From: Prevotella sp. OH937_COT-195
GTDB taxonomy: Bacteria > Bacteroidota > Bacteroidia > Bacteroidales > Bacteroidaceae
Reading direction: 5' to 3'
DNA length: 64,000 bases
NCBI RefSeq assembly: GCF_003932845.1
Contig: NZ_RQZH01000004.1
Location: 1 to 64,000 of the forward strand
The translations under genes were made by a program, and so were the position numbers. Under the pieces are notes generated by a model that saw only the letters and a program-made list of their open reading frames with translations, was not told the DNA's origin and did no database searches. Numbering within the stretch: the stretch's first letter is position 1; every line of letters starts with the position of its first letter. Shown one piece after another: positions 26,271 through 35,552 of the stretch.

Positions 26271-27404
26271 ATGAAGACAATAGTTATTACCGGCGGTGCC
26301 GGTTTCATAGGAAGCCATGTTGTAAGGCTCTTCGTAAAAAAATATCCGGAATATAACATAATAAACGTTGACAACCTTACATACGCCGGAAATCTTGCCA
26401 ATCTGAAAGATATAGAGAACCGACCGAACTACGATTTCGTAAAAATGAACATCTGCGACTTTGATGCTTTCTACCGACTTATGCAGGAAAGACATGTAGA
26501 TGGTATTATTCACCTTGCGGCAGAAAGTCATGTTGACCGCTCGATAAAAGACCCGTTTACCTTCGCACGCACAAACGTAATGGGTACATTGTCGCTGTTA
26601 CAGGCTGCCAAACTCTTTTGGGAGTCGCTGCCGGAGGGATACGAGGGAAAGCGTTTCTACCATATCTCCACCGACGAGGTGTACGGAGCACTCGAACTTA
26701 CACACCCGGAGGGAATAGAACCGCCGTTCTCGACGACGGCATCGTCTTCAAAACATCACAAGGCATACGGAGATAAATTCTTCGTTGAAACGACAAAATA
26801 TAATCCGCACTCGCCATATTCTGCCGCAAAAGCATCGAGCGACCACTTCGTCAGGGCATTTCACGACACTTACGGAATGCCTGTGGTGGTAACAAATTGT
26901 TCAAACAACTACGGACCGTACCAATTTCCGGAGAAACTGATACCGCTTTTCATAAACAACATAAGGCATCGAAAGCCGCTGCCGGTATATGGAAAGGGAG
27001 AAAACGTGCGAGACTGGCTTTACGTGGAAGACCATGCAAGGGCAATAAACCTTATCTTCCACAAAGGGAAGGTGGCAGAGACATACAACATCGGAGGATT
27101 CAACGAGTGGAAAAACATTGATATAATAAAGGTCGTGATAAACACCGTTGACCGACTGCTCGGACGAAAAGAGGGAGAGGACATGAACCTCATAACATAC
27201 GTCACCGACCGGAAAGGACATGACATGCGCTATGCCATCGACTCAACAAAACTACAAAAAGAACTGGGCTGGGAGCCGAGTCTGCAATTTGAAGAAGGCA
27301 TAGAGAAAACCGTACGCTGGTATCTTGACAATCAAGAGTGGCTCGACAACGTTACAAGCGGAGACTATCAAAAGTACTACGAGAAAATGTACGGCAACAA
27401 ATAG
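26271..27404 (+). CDS. rmlB: dTDP-glucose 4,6-dehydratase
   Basis: The protein has 377 residues. It has the Rossmann NAD motif GGAGFIGSH (7-15), the catalytic STDEVYG block, and the YSAAKASSDH segment with Tyr and Lys of the extended SDR family. It converts dTDP-glucose to dTDP-4-keto-6-deoxyglucose. It is first in a sugar-modifying run and 3 nt before the FdtA-like gene. No rmlA, rmlC or rmlD is in the window, so the product feeds the neighbouring ketoisomerase and aminotransferase rather than rhamnose here. Confidence 0.95.
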   Translation: MKTIVITGGAGFIGSHVVRLFVKKYPEYNIINVDNLTYAGNLANLKDIENRPNYDFVKMNICDFDAFYRLMQERHVDGIIHLAAESHVDRSIKDPFTFARTNVMGTLSLLQAAKLFWESLPEGYEGKRFYHISTDEVYGALELTHPEGIEPPFSTTASSSKHHKAYGDKFFVETTKYNPHSPYSAAKASSDHFVRAFHDTYGMPVVVTNCSNNYGPYQFPEKLIPLFINNIRHRKPLPVYGKGENVRDWLYVEDHARAINLIFHKGKVAETYNIGGFNEWKNIDIIKVVINTVDRLLGRKEGEDMNLITYVTDRKGHDMRYAIDSTKLQKELGWEPSLQFEEGIEKTVRWYLDNQEWLDNVTSGDYQKYYEKMYGNK

Positions 27405-27407
27405 GAA

Positions 27408-27818
27408 ATGGGAGAACTCGGAAAGATTATTGAACTCCAGAAAGTGACCGACCCGCGAGGCAATCTCACCGTTGCGGAGGGGGTGACACAGGTGCCGTTT
27501 GCAATAGCCCGCGCTTATTGGGTATATGACGTACCGGGAGGCGAGAGCCGGGGAGGGCATGCACACAAGCGACTGAAACAAATAGTGGTGGCAACCAGCG
27601 GAAGTTTTACCGTGACGCTCGACAACGGACGGGAACAAAAGAAATACTTGCTGAATCATCCATGGCAAGGACTCCTTATCGAAACAGGGATATGGCGTAC
27701 ACTCGACGATTTCTCATCGGGAGCAGTGTGTCTGGTGCTCGCATCACAACCATACGAGGAAGAGGACTACATCTACGACTACGACGATTTCCTAAAATAC
27801 GCCAAATGTTCGAAATAG
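27408..27818 (+). CDS. FdtA/QdtA-type dTDP-4-keto-6-deoxyglucose 3,4-ketoisomerase
   Basis: The protein has 136 residues, a small cupin of the WxcM-like family. RGGHAHKRLKQIVVATSGSF carries the conserved His residues, and PWQGLLIETGIWRTL is another family block. The enzyme moves the keto group from C4 to C3, preparing it for 3-amination. It starts 3 nt after rmlB and overlaps the GNAT gene by 13 nt. FdtA versus QdtA (galacto or gluco product) cannot be separated by eye. Confidence 0.88.
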   Translation: MGELGKIIELQKVTDPRGNLTVAEGVTQVPFAIARAYWVYDVPGGESRGGHAHKRLKQIVVATSGSFTVTLDNGREQKKYLLNHPWQGLLIETGIWRTLDDFSSGAVCLVLASQPYEEEDYIYDYDDFLKYAKCSK

Positions 27819-28744
27819 AGAGATACGTCAAGACACGGGAAAAGGAATGGAACGAGTTCGTGGAGAAATCTAAAAACGGCACATTCCTTTTCAACCGACA
27901 GTACATGGACTATCACGAGGAACGTTTCACGGATCATTCGTTGATGTTCCGTCGCGACGGGAAACTTTACGCCTTGCTGCCGGCAAACGTTAAGGACGGA
28001 ACGCTGTATTCGCATCAAGGACTGACATACGGGGGACTCGTCACCGGCACGGAAACCCGAACCGTGCATGTAATGGAGATGATACGCACAATGAACGGCA
28101 TGCTGAAAAGCGAGGGCATCGAACGGGTAGTGTACAAGGCAGTGCCTTCAATATACCACCGCGTGCCTGCCGAAGAAGACTTGTATGCAATACACCGCGA
28201 ATGCAGTTATAGGATTACAGAGCGCGACGTATCATCGGCAATACGCCAAGACATGCCGTTGAAATGGAAAAAAGACCGCAGGCACGGACTAAAAAAGGCC
28301 TCGGACGACGGAATAAAGGTGGAGAAAAGCGATGATTTCGAAGGCTTTTGGGAAATACTTTCCGACAACCTTATGCTGAACCACGATGCGAAACCGGTAC
28401 ACTCCGCAGATGAAATAAGGCTTCTCAACTCGCGATTCCCCCAAAACATCATGCTATACACGAGCACAAGAGGAAACGAAATGCTCGGAGGCTGCGTAGT
28501 ATTCGTAACAGCACAAGTGGTACACACGCAGTATATCGCGGCAACAAAAAACGGGAAAAAAAACGGCGCGGTGGATATAATAATCGACTATTTGTTGAAC
28601 AAAGAGTTTCCCGACTGCACATATTTCGATTTCGGCAAATCGACCGAAAAACATTGCGAAATGCTAAACGAGAACCTTATATATCAAAAAGAGGGGTTCG
28701 GCGGCAGGGCGGTATGCTACGATACTTACGAGTGGACATTATAA
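27806..28744 (+). CDS. GNAT-fold acyltransferase (Acetyltransf_6/FemAB-like)
   Basis: The protein has 312 residues from ATG 27806, overlapping the ketoisomerase gene. A longer in-frame start at 27662 would lie wholly within that gene and is rejected. FLFNRQYMDYHEERFTDHSL near the N-terminus and MLGGCVVFVTAQVVHTQYIA at about 220-240 fit the GNAT/FemAB-type family used on sugars and peptides. By context it may acylate the 3-amino sugar, in place of a left-handed-helix acetyltransferase. That is inference. Confidence 0.8.
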   Translation: MFEIERYVKTREKEWNEFVEKSKNGTFLFNRQYMDYHEERFTDHSLMFRRDGKLYALLPANVKDGTLYSHQGLTYGGLVTGTETRTVHVMEMIRTMNGMLKSEGIERVVYKAVPSIYHRVPAEEDLYAIHRECSYRITERDVSSAIRQDMPLKWKKDRRHGLKKASDDGIKVEKSDDFEGFWEILSDNLMLNHDAKPVHSADEIRLLNSRFPQNIMLYTSTRGNEMLGGCVVFVTAQVVHTQYIAATKNGKKNGAVDIIIDYLLNKEFPDCTYFDFGKSTEKHCEMLNENLIYQKEGFGGRAVCYDTYEWTL

Positions 28745-28774
28745 TAATATTATAAATACAAGACAACAAAGATT

Positions 28775-30556
28775 GTGTTCGCCCTTGAAAAATTAAAAAA
28801 CATATCCAAGACACTGCTTAAGCCCGTAATCAAGAATAGCAGGTTCTTTACCGTAACGTACATCGTGGGGCTTATTACCGTGATATTTGTCCTTGACCAC
28901 GGGAAACGCCACATCAGTGTATTCGAACTGTTGTTCGAAGTTTATCTGTTGTGCGTTGTAATAAACCTGCTCCCGCGACGGCTCGGAAACACAATTAAAG
29001 CGATGATTTATTTCCTCGCGTATTCACTGGGGATAACAGACATGTTCGTATATTTACTCCTCGGAGCACCATTCGGACCGGATTTCCTTCGCATCGTGCT
29101 GCAAACCAACAGTAGTGAAGCAAGCGAAGCAATATCATCATATCTCACATGGCAATCGTTGCTTTCCCCCATTCTCTTGTTCTTCGCAGTACTCATAATT
29201 CACGTTGCATCATATTTTTACAAGAAAAGAATTGTGTTGCCGCAAAACATAAAGAGAACCGTATTGTGGTGTTTCCCGCCACTACTGTTGTTTTCAATGT
29301 TAATAGGTTCGCGCAACGAATGGTACATAATAAACAACCTGTTATTGACTCGTTCGGGAAATGACATGGAGAAAAAAGGAATCCTTCCGCATGACGGGGG
29401 ATTGTACCTGCCCGTTTATCGTTTCATATATTCCGTGCGGGCAATGAACATCGAAGCGCGGCAGATTGACACATTGAAGGAAAATGCGAAAAAAGTAAAG
29501 GTGGGGAAATGTGCTTACACCGTCCCCGACATCGTATTCATAATAGGCGAATCGTATAATCGCAGTCACTCTTCGCTATATGGTTATCCGCTGAAAACCA
29601 CACCGAGACAAGAGGCATTGGCAAAGAGCGGAAACCTGATATGGTTTACCGATGTGATAAGTCCGGACAATTTCACCTCGCAAGTGTTCCGGGTGGCATT
29701 TTCTCTATATGCAAACGGCTGTAAGGGAGAGTGGACGGACTATCCTCTCTTCACACAACTTTTCAAACAATCCGGATATAACGTAACGTTCATAACCAAC
29801 CAATTCATTGTCAATCCCGGCAATGACATACACGACATGTTAGGCGGACAATTCATAAACGACCCTTATTTAAATGATTGTCAGTTCTCCCGTCGCAACA
29901 AGAAAAAACACAAGTCAGACCTTGATCTTATTGCAGACTACGACTCGTTGAAGCGTTTTGAGACAAGGCATAACCTTACCATATTCCATTTTATCGGACA
30001 ACATGCGGCATACGACATACGCTATCCCGCAGAATTTCGCCGGTTCACGGCAAAAGACTACAAGCGCAACGAGCTGAAAGACGAGGACATTGAAAATCTT
30101 GCGCACTACGACAACTCCATATATTACAACGACTTCGTGGTCACCGAGATAGTGAAACTCTTTGCCGGACGTGACGCAATAGTAATCTACATGCCGGATC
30201 ACGGAGAGATTGTTTATGACTACGGTGCGAAATTCGGACATGCAATGGCTGTAAAGAGCAAGGAAGAAATCATTCCGCAGTTTGACATTCCTTTCTGGAT
30301 TTGGGTTTCACCGATGTTCAAAGAAAGGCACAACGACATATACGAGCGTATTAAAAAAGTACGCAACATGCCTTTTATGACAGACAACATCGACCAAATG
30401 CTTATATATCTCGGCGGCATATCGACCGAATATTACCGTCCGACGGACAACCCTCTCGACAATTCATATAACGTCAAGAGAAAGAGAATGATAAAAGACA
30501 GTATTGACTACGACGTTATTACCGGGAAAAAGACAAGGTCGCAAACGAAAAAATAA
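28775..30556 (+). CDS. phosphoethanolamine-transferase-like membrane sulfatase-fold enzyme
   Basis: The protein has 593 residues from a GTG at 28775, as no ATG fits before the first TM. Five TM segments (about 24-40, 47-66, 77-97, 128-148, 160-176) precede a periplasmic alkaline-phosphatase/sulfatase domain, the EptA-like layout. It shows IIGESYNRSHSSLYGYP, a candidate nucleophile Thr in DNFTSQVFR and metal ligands in MPDHGEIVYD and KFGHAM. It probably transfers phosphoethanolamine to lipid A or a surface glycan. Position inside the amino-sugar cluster (31 nt after GNAT, 8 nt before DegT) favours a glycan target. Confidence 0.85.
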   Translation: MFALEKLKNISKTLLKPVIKNSRFFTVTYIVGLITVIFVLDHGKRHISVFELLFEVYLLCVVINLLPRRLGNTIKAMIYFLAYSLGITDMFVYLLLGAPFGPDFLRIVLQTNSSEASEAISSYLTWQSLLSPILLFFAVLIIHVASYFYKKRIVLPQNIKRTVLWCFPPLLLFSMLIGSRNEWYIINNLLLTRSGNDMEKKGILPHDGGLYLPVYRFIYSVRAMNIEARQIDTLKENAKKVKVGKCAYTVPDIVFIIGESYNRSHSSLYGYPLKTTPRQEALAKSGNLIWFTDVISPDNFTSQVFRVAFSLYANGCKGEWTDYPLFTQLFKQSGYNVTFITNQFIVNPGNDIHDMLGGQFINDPYLNDCQFSRRNKKKHKSDLDLIADYDSLKRFETRHNLTIFHFIGQHAAYDIRYPAEFRRFTAKDYKRNELKDEDIENLAHYDNSIYYNDFVVTEIVKLFAGRDAIVIYMPDHGEIVYDYGAKFGHAMAVKSKEEIIPQFDIPFWIWVSPMFKERHNDIYERIKKVRNMPFMTDNIDQMLIYLGGISTEYYRPTDNPLDNSYNVKRKRMIKDSIDYDVITGKKTRSQTKK

Positions 30557-30564
30557 TAACAGCA

Positions 30565-31665
30565 ATGATAGAATATTTATCGCTGAAACGCATAACGGCA
30601 ATGCACGCCGACGAGATACGCGAGACTGTGAGACAAGTAGTTGACAGCGGTTGGTATCTGCAGGGAGAGAGCGTAGAACGCTTCGAGCGAGAATATGCAC
30701 GGTACATGGGATGCCGGCAATGCATCGGTGTCGGGAACGGTCTCGATGCTCTTACACTCATCATGCGGGCATACATGGAGACGGGAGTTATGAAAGAGGG
30801 CGACGAAGTAATTGTTCCGGCAAACACATACATCGCCTCAATACTCGCAATAACGGAGAACCGTCTGAAAGCAGTACTCGTGGAACCGCGCATTGACACG
30901 TTCCAGATAGACGATGCACTTATAGAGCAAGCCGTGACACCTCGCACACGAGCCGTGATGATTGTACACTTGTACGGCTGTCCGGCATACACGGAGAGGA
31001 TAAGGGAGACATGCCAAAAGCACGGGCTGATACTCATTGAAGACTGGGCACAGGCACATGGAATAAACAAGGAACAGGAGGTACGGCCGATAACGGCAGC
31101 ACACAGTTTCTACCCGGGAAAGAACCTTGGCGCATTGGGCGACGGCGGGGCGGTAACAACCAACGACGACACACTGGCAGAAGTAGTGAGAATGCTTGCC
31201 AACTACGGCTCGGCAGAGAAATATTCGTTCAGGTACAAGGGACGCAACAGCCGTCTTGACGAAATACAGGCTGCCGTACTGAGCGTGAAACTGAAATATC
31301 TCGACGAGGAAAACATGCGGCGAAGGGAGATTGCGAAATACTACACAGAGAACATTACCAATACCGACATCGTGCTGCCTACACCGGAATATTGCCGGCG
31401 CAGCGTCCACCACATCTTCCCGGTATTGTGCCGGCATCGCGACATGCTGCAAAAACAACTGAAAGAACTGGGCGTAACAACGATGATACACTACCCCGTA
31501 CCGCCGCACAAACAACAATGCTACAACGAATGGAACACAATTAGCCTGCCGATAACGGAGAAAATACATCGGGAAGAACTGAGCCTGCCATGCAATCAGG
31601 CAATGACAGACGGCGAAGTGGAACGTGTTGTGGAGATTGTGAACAAGGCGAATGCAGGACGCTGA
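30565..31665 (+). CDS. DegT/DnrJ/EryC1-type sugar 3-aminotransferase (FdtB-like)
   Basis: The protein has 366 residues in the PLP fold-type I sugar aminotransferase family. The catalytic Lys is K186 in HSFYPGKNLGALGDGG, the cofactor-binding region is VGNGLDALTLIMRAY (about 56-70), and RNSRLDEIQAAVL is a family hallmark. With rmlB and the ketoisomerase it would make a dTDP-3-amino-3,6-dideoxyhexose. It follows the phosphoethanolamine-transferase gene by 8 nt. Confidence 0.92.
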   Translation: MIEYLSLKRITAMHADEIRETVRQVVDSGWYLQGESVERFEREYARYMGCRQCIGVGNGLDALTLIMRAYMETGVMKEGDEVIVPANTYIASILAITENRLKAVLVEPRIDTFQIDDALIEQAVTPRTRAVMIVHLYGCPAYTERIRETCQKHGLILIEDWAQAHGINKEQEVRPITAAHSFYPGKNLGALGDGGAVTTNDDTLAEVVRMLANYGSAEKYSFRYKGRNSRLDEIQAAVLSVKLKYLDEENMRRREIAKYYTENITNTDIVLPTPEYCRRSVHHIFPVLCRHRDMLQKQLKELGVTTMIHYPVPPHKQQCYNEWNTISLPITEKIHREELSLPCNQAMTDGEVERVVEIVNKANAGR

Positions 31666-31723
31666 GACGCAAACGACAAACGGTTAAACAAAATACTTAT
31701 CTATGAAAGCATACCTGTCGTAA

Positions 31724-31787
31724 AGCAATATCGCCGAAATTGATGGACAATATCGCTGAAATTGGTAAGCAAAACCGCCGAAATTGC
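31724..31787. repeat. GCCGAAATT-type array, site 2 (three direct units)
   Basis: Three direct units about 23 nt apart lie at 31724 (GCAATATCGCCGAAATTG), 31748 (CAATATCGCTGAAATTGG) and 31769 (GCAAAACCGCCGAAATTGC). They have no large hairpin and sit between the aminotransferase gene and the next gene. Confidence 0.75.
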
Positions 31788-31839
31788 ATTAAATCGGGAT
31801 ATTACCGGAAAAACACGGTGGCATGTTAAAGGAAATGAT

Positions 31840-33651
31840 ATGGAACAAAATCAAAAAAACTTGAATAAAATGACGGAAACAAACGATATTCCACATTATA
31901 ACGACGGAGACGGAAACGGTCTGCGGATATTCTCCGTTTACCTTGCCTTTGCTGCCGTATTCTTGTTTATCACGTCACTTCAAGGAATTTCATATTTCGA
32001 CACGGGGATATACATATCCGGCTACCGGCATTTCAACGATGACCCGTTGACGACATACTACCTCGGACAGTGGTATCTAACATATCATCTGTGCGGCACC
32101 GTATGCAATTTTTTCGGCATAGACACTTTGCTCAGCATGCGATTGTTGCGCATAGTCTTGCTGCTTGCATTACAGACAATAATCTACCTTTACCTGCGAA
32201 AACTGATAAAGACAAAATATATCATCGCCGGACTCGCAATGACCGTGTTTGCACAATACGGTGCATACAGCGAGATAAACTACAACGACCTTTCAATCTT
32301 CATGCTCGTATGTGCAATACTGTTGTACCACAAGGGGTTGCACTCTGACAGGCGACAAATCGCATACATCGCGATGTCCGGATTAGTAATAGGCATTTCG
32401 TTTTTTCTCCGACTCGTAAACCTGTCGTTCCTTCTGCTGCCTTTTTACGCAATGGTTATTTCCAAGTATTACGGAATAAAGATTTGTTGGCAGAAACATC
32501 TCATGTCGTTCTTTACAGGCATGGCTGCCGGCTGTCTGCTCGTCATTTGCACGGCATGGGTCGATGGCACGTCGGGAGTGTTGCGACTTACCATGACAGA
32601 CCTCATATCAATAAGCGGAGACGGCAACGACCCGCACAACATGAAATCAATTATAAGATACTACCTTGAAGACATTCTTGGTGAAATGAGGATGGCATTG
32701 TTCATGGCTTTCGTTATGTACGGCTTCATATTGGCAGGCAGACAGACAGGCAGAATGTTGCTACATACGGCTTTCTCCATACTTGCCGCAGCAATAATAT
32801 TAGTAGTCCGGCAAGACGGAATATCGGCAAATGCCACGGTGGGCTTTTGTATTGCCGTCTTCCTGCTCGACATCTATGGCAGGAAGAGCATCAACCTTAC
32901 CAACCCGTCGCTTGCCGCTCTCATAGGTTTCGGCAGAAGCAACTCTCGGAACGAAGCGGACAAAAAGCCTTCGTCGCTCATCGTCAAGATTTCTTCGCTT
33001 ACAGCCCTCTCCATGTTCATACCCCTTGTTTTCCCCGCAGGCAGCAACGGTACGAGCCAGTTCTACGGTCAGTGCATGTGTATCCTTGCACTGCCATTGG
33101 CTGTTTCGGTAATTTCAAGGGGCAACAAAAAAACGTCGTTCCGGACAGAAACGACGGCTGTGAAATATATAGTTGCATCGATTTGCATAGGTCTTACCGT
33201 GACAAACATTTTCCGACCGATGATGGAAGACGGCAACCGCATAGACTGCAGATATACCATAGACAGCAATGCCACGCGCCATTTGTTTACTAACAAGAAT
33301 AATGCCGACCTGCACAACAAAATGATAAAGGAGGTAAAACCGAGAATACCGCGCGGGAGTCACTTGATATGCAATTTCTCAATAACAATGATTTCGGTGC
33401 TCGAATGCAAGCCTTACGGGATATTCACAGACGTTTTCTCCACCCCGCGCATGGCAGAACGTTACCTGCGCACGGCTTACGAACGCGGCTTGCACGGCAA
33501 ACGGCTGCCTTACCTGCTTGTCGACGAGGAACAGGAAACCGAACGTTTCAGACATGTTCGTGAGGTTCTGTATTCAATATCGCCATACGAGAAAATATGG
33601 CACAAGGACAACTATGTGCTGCTAAAGCCGAAAGAAAACTGCGGAAATTGA
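31840..33651 (+). CDS. polytopic membrane protein, probably a glycosyltransferase-type enzyme
   Basis: About 603 residues run from ATG 31840, which follows AAAGGAAATG. An earlier in-frame GTG-type start lies within the repeat array and is less likely. It has roughly 10-12 hydrophobic segments between about residues 25 and 480, then a soluble C-terminal ~120 residues. The first loop holds YFDTGIYISGYRHFNDDP, with acidic residues after TM1, as in GT-C-fold glycosyltransferases. I do not recognise the exact family. Context suggests it adds a sugar in the same glycan pathway, which is inference. Its end converges with the barrel gene, 16 nt away. Confidence 0.75.
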   Translation: MEQNQKNLNKMTETNDIPHYNDGDGNGLRIFSVYLAFAAVFLFITSLQGISYFDTGIYISGYRHFNDDPLTTYYLGQWYLTYHLCGTVCNFFGIDTLLSMRLLRIVLLLALQTIIYLYLRKLIKTKYIIAGLAMTVFAQYGAYSEINYNDLSIFMLVCAILLYHKGLHSDRRQIAYIAMSGLVIGISFFLRLVNLSFLLLPFYAMVISKYYGIKICWQKHLMSFFTGMAAGCLLVICTAWVDGTSGVLRLTMTDLISISGDGNDPHNMKSIIRYYLEDILGEMRMALFMAFVMYGFILAGRQTGRMLLHTAFSILAAAIILVVRQDGISANATVGFCIAVFLLDIYGRKSINLTNPSLAALIGFGRSNSRNEADKKPSSLIVKISSLTALSMFIPLVFPAGSNGTSQFYGQCMCILALPLAVSVISRGNKKTSFRTETTAVKYIVASICIGLTVTNIFRPMMEDGNRIDCRYTIDSNATRHLFTNKNNADLHNKMIKEVKPRIPRGSHLICNFSITMISVLECKPYGIFTDVFSTPRMAERYLRTAYERGLHGKRLPYLLVDEEQETERFRHVREVLYSISPYEKIWHKDNYVLLKPKENCGN

Positions 33652-33667
33652 AAGTAAAACACAACGT

Positions 33668-34909
33668 TTATTTGTTTCCGATGTTCCATCTCGCTCCGAC
33701 TTGCAGGTTGAAGTTGAGTTTATTTTCCTTGTAATAGTTCTTCACGTCACTGCCATTGTCAAAATAGTAACGTGTACCCGGCTCTATATAAATGCCGAGA
33801 TTGGACGTGAGTTTTATCTGTACGCCGAGGGCTGCATTGGCAGAGAACTGTACATCGTCTTTCACTGTCTCTTTCTCAACGCTCTCTATACTGCCGTCAT
33901 GCTTGACATTGAAATCGGCTTGCGCACCGGCAACACCGTAGAACGACAACCTGCCAAAGTCGAACAGCCTGTACCCCACCCCGACCGGCACTCCCACATA
34001 GTGCAATGCCTGTTCGGTCGATTGTCTGTTGCCGCCCATCTCTCTGACAAACGTCGACGACAATTTGCTGTATTGCACTCCCGACTCCACCCACATTCTC
34101 GGAGTAATGTCGTACCCGAGCCTTAGTCCGATGGTGAGCGGAGCCTTGTGTTCGGTGTGCTCCTCATGCCCCGCAAGAGAAAGACGCGGCACGAAGAGAG
34201 TACCACCGGCCGCATTGTTGCCGCCATTGTCATATCGGTTGAGCATAGACGGATTTGTCAACGCACCATTGTTGTTTTTTACATTAGCAAATGTAATGTT
34301 GCTTGCCACGAGGCTTGCCGTGAAATGGTGTCGGAAACGCGGAGTGGGTACGAATGTTTTCGGCATTACGGAAAATTCGGAACCTCGCACCACCTGATGC
34401 GTATCATCGTGCCGCACCCGTTCGGTGGAAATATTTTCGGTCAAATCCCGTGGCACGTTAATTTTATCTTCTACCTTTACGAAAAGCATGACCGACTTAC
34501 CGTCAACCACCTCCGATTTTATCGTATAATTTCTTCCGCCAATACTGAAACTGTGTTCTTTGTTGTTTTTGAAATGTATTTGTGGAGTCGTGGCATCACC
34601 AACAACTGCGGTTTGACCACCGTTTTCATTTTCCGAAATGTCGTTTTTCTGCATGATATATTTTGAGCAATCTATGTGGCAGGCTGTCTTCTGGCGATGC
34701 CCGGCTTCGCTCCACAACAGCAACAATCCCGCACCACTTGTCAGCAGGAGTGGCACAACCGCAGCAATCCATCTCCGCATCGTCGCCGTTTCAGTCTTAC
34801 GATTTGCAGGAAAAGACTTTTTAATCCGCAGACAAAGTTTTTCCCGAACCGTAGTTTTGTGTTCCTCCGGTTGCCCCTTTTGTCTTGATGTTGTCTCTTC
34901 CTGTTTCAT
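33668..34909 (-). CDS. outer-membrane beta-barrel protein with long N-terminal extension
   Basis: The protein has 413 residues. The C-terminal ~190 residues alternate aromatic and hydrophobic positions and resemble porin-family barrels (GLRLGYDITPRMWVESGVQY ... LNFNLQVGARWNIGNK). Residues 1-45 are basic and charged, followed by one hydrophobic segment (about 47-66, IAAVVPLLLTSGAGLLLLW). This resembles an inner-membrane anchor rather than a classical signal peptide. The spacer 70-200 is of low complexity. The gene lies 12 nt after lutC on the same strand, suggesting co-transcription. The role is unknown. Confidence 0.82.
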   Translation of the reverse strand: MKQEETTSRQKGQPEEHKTTVREKLCLRIKKSFPANRKTETATMRRWIAAVVPLLLTSGAGLLLLWSEAGHRQKTACHIDCSKYIMQKNDISENENGGQTAVVGDATTPQIHFKNNKEHSFSIGGRNYTIKSEVVDGKSVMLFVKVEDKINVPRDLTENISTERVRHDDTHQVVRGSEFSVMPKTFVPTPRFRHHFTASLVASNITFANVKNNNGALTNPSMLNRYDNGGNNAAGGTLFVPRLSLAGHEEHTEHKAPLTIGLRLGYDITPRMWVESGVQYSKLSSTFVREMGGNRQSTEQALHYVGVPVGVGYRLFDFGRLSFYGVAGAQADFNVKHDGSIESVEKETVKDDVQFSANAALGVQIKLTSNLGIYIEPGTRYYFDNGSDVKNYYKENKLNFNLQVGARWNIGNK

Positions 34910-34921
34910 TTAATGCGTTGT

Positions 34922-35503
34922 TTAATACAGCACCACGGTAACACTGCGTGCAGCCTGCGCTCCCATTACGAGAACCTGTGCTATGTCGGCAGTCTTCGAT
35001 GGTCCGCTTATAAACACTCCGTATCCGTAGTTGTTGAATTCGATGCGTTTGTATGCCTCGTGCATGTTGTTCACCATCTCTGATTTCTTCAGCAATATGA
35101 CGAGATTTTCGGAAATGAAATACACCACTTTCTCTTCTGTCTGCTGCGGAACCCATATACAACCATTCTCGGCAACTCCGAACACACCTCTTATCACACC
35201 AACGTCTGTATTGTTGAGAGCCTGCGGCGAACCAATTGTGTCAGGGTTGCGTGTGGCAATCGTTATCTCGGGAAGGTTGCTCGCAATCCCTTTCGCATCC
35301 GGATATAATTCGCGTATGAGACTGTTTATGTCTTGTCCTTCTGCCAATTCTACCACTTTTCCGCCGACATTCTTGCTCATGGATACGAACTGTTGCAATA
35401 GATCCGGATATGTAACACCCTTTATGTCATCAAGATCCGGCATGTCGAATCGTTGCTTTATGTTTGCCCTGTATCGCGACAGGATAATTTCTTTGTTACT
35501 CAT
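34922..35503 (-). CDS. lutC: LutC/YkgG-type LUD-domain protein
   Basis: The protein has 193 residues, an LUD (DUF162) domain with the C-terminal block KTADIAQVLVMGAQAARSVT. It is third in the lutA-lutB-lutC order. It is part of the L-lactate oxidising complex (or other 2-hydroxy acid) that passes electrons through the Fe-S subunit LutB. The gap from lutB is 49 nt. Confidence 0.9.
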   Translation of the reverse strand: MSNKEIILSRYRANIKQRFDMPDLDDIKGVTYPDLLQQFVSMSKNVGGKVVELAEGQDINSLIRELYPDAKGIASNLPEITIATRNPDTIGSPQALNNTDVGVIRGVFGVAENGCIWVPQQTEEKVVYFISENLVILLKKSEMVNNMHEAYKRIEFNNYGYGVFISGPSKTADIAQVLVMGAQAARSVTVVLY

Positions 35504-35552
35504 AAACTTTCAAGTTAATCTTTATATGTTAAAAGTTACAGATTTGCCAATG

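Noticed and set aside
30838..31569. A 243-residue minus-strand frame over the DegT gene
   Set aside because: Antisense shadow of an intact aminotransferase with a clear PLP Lys.
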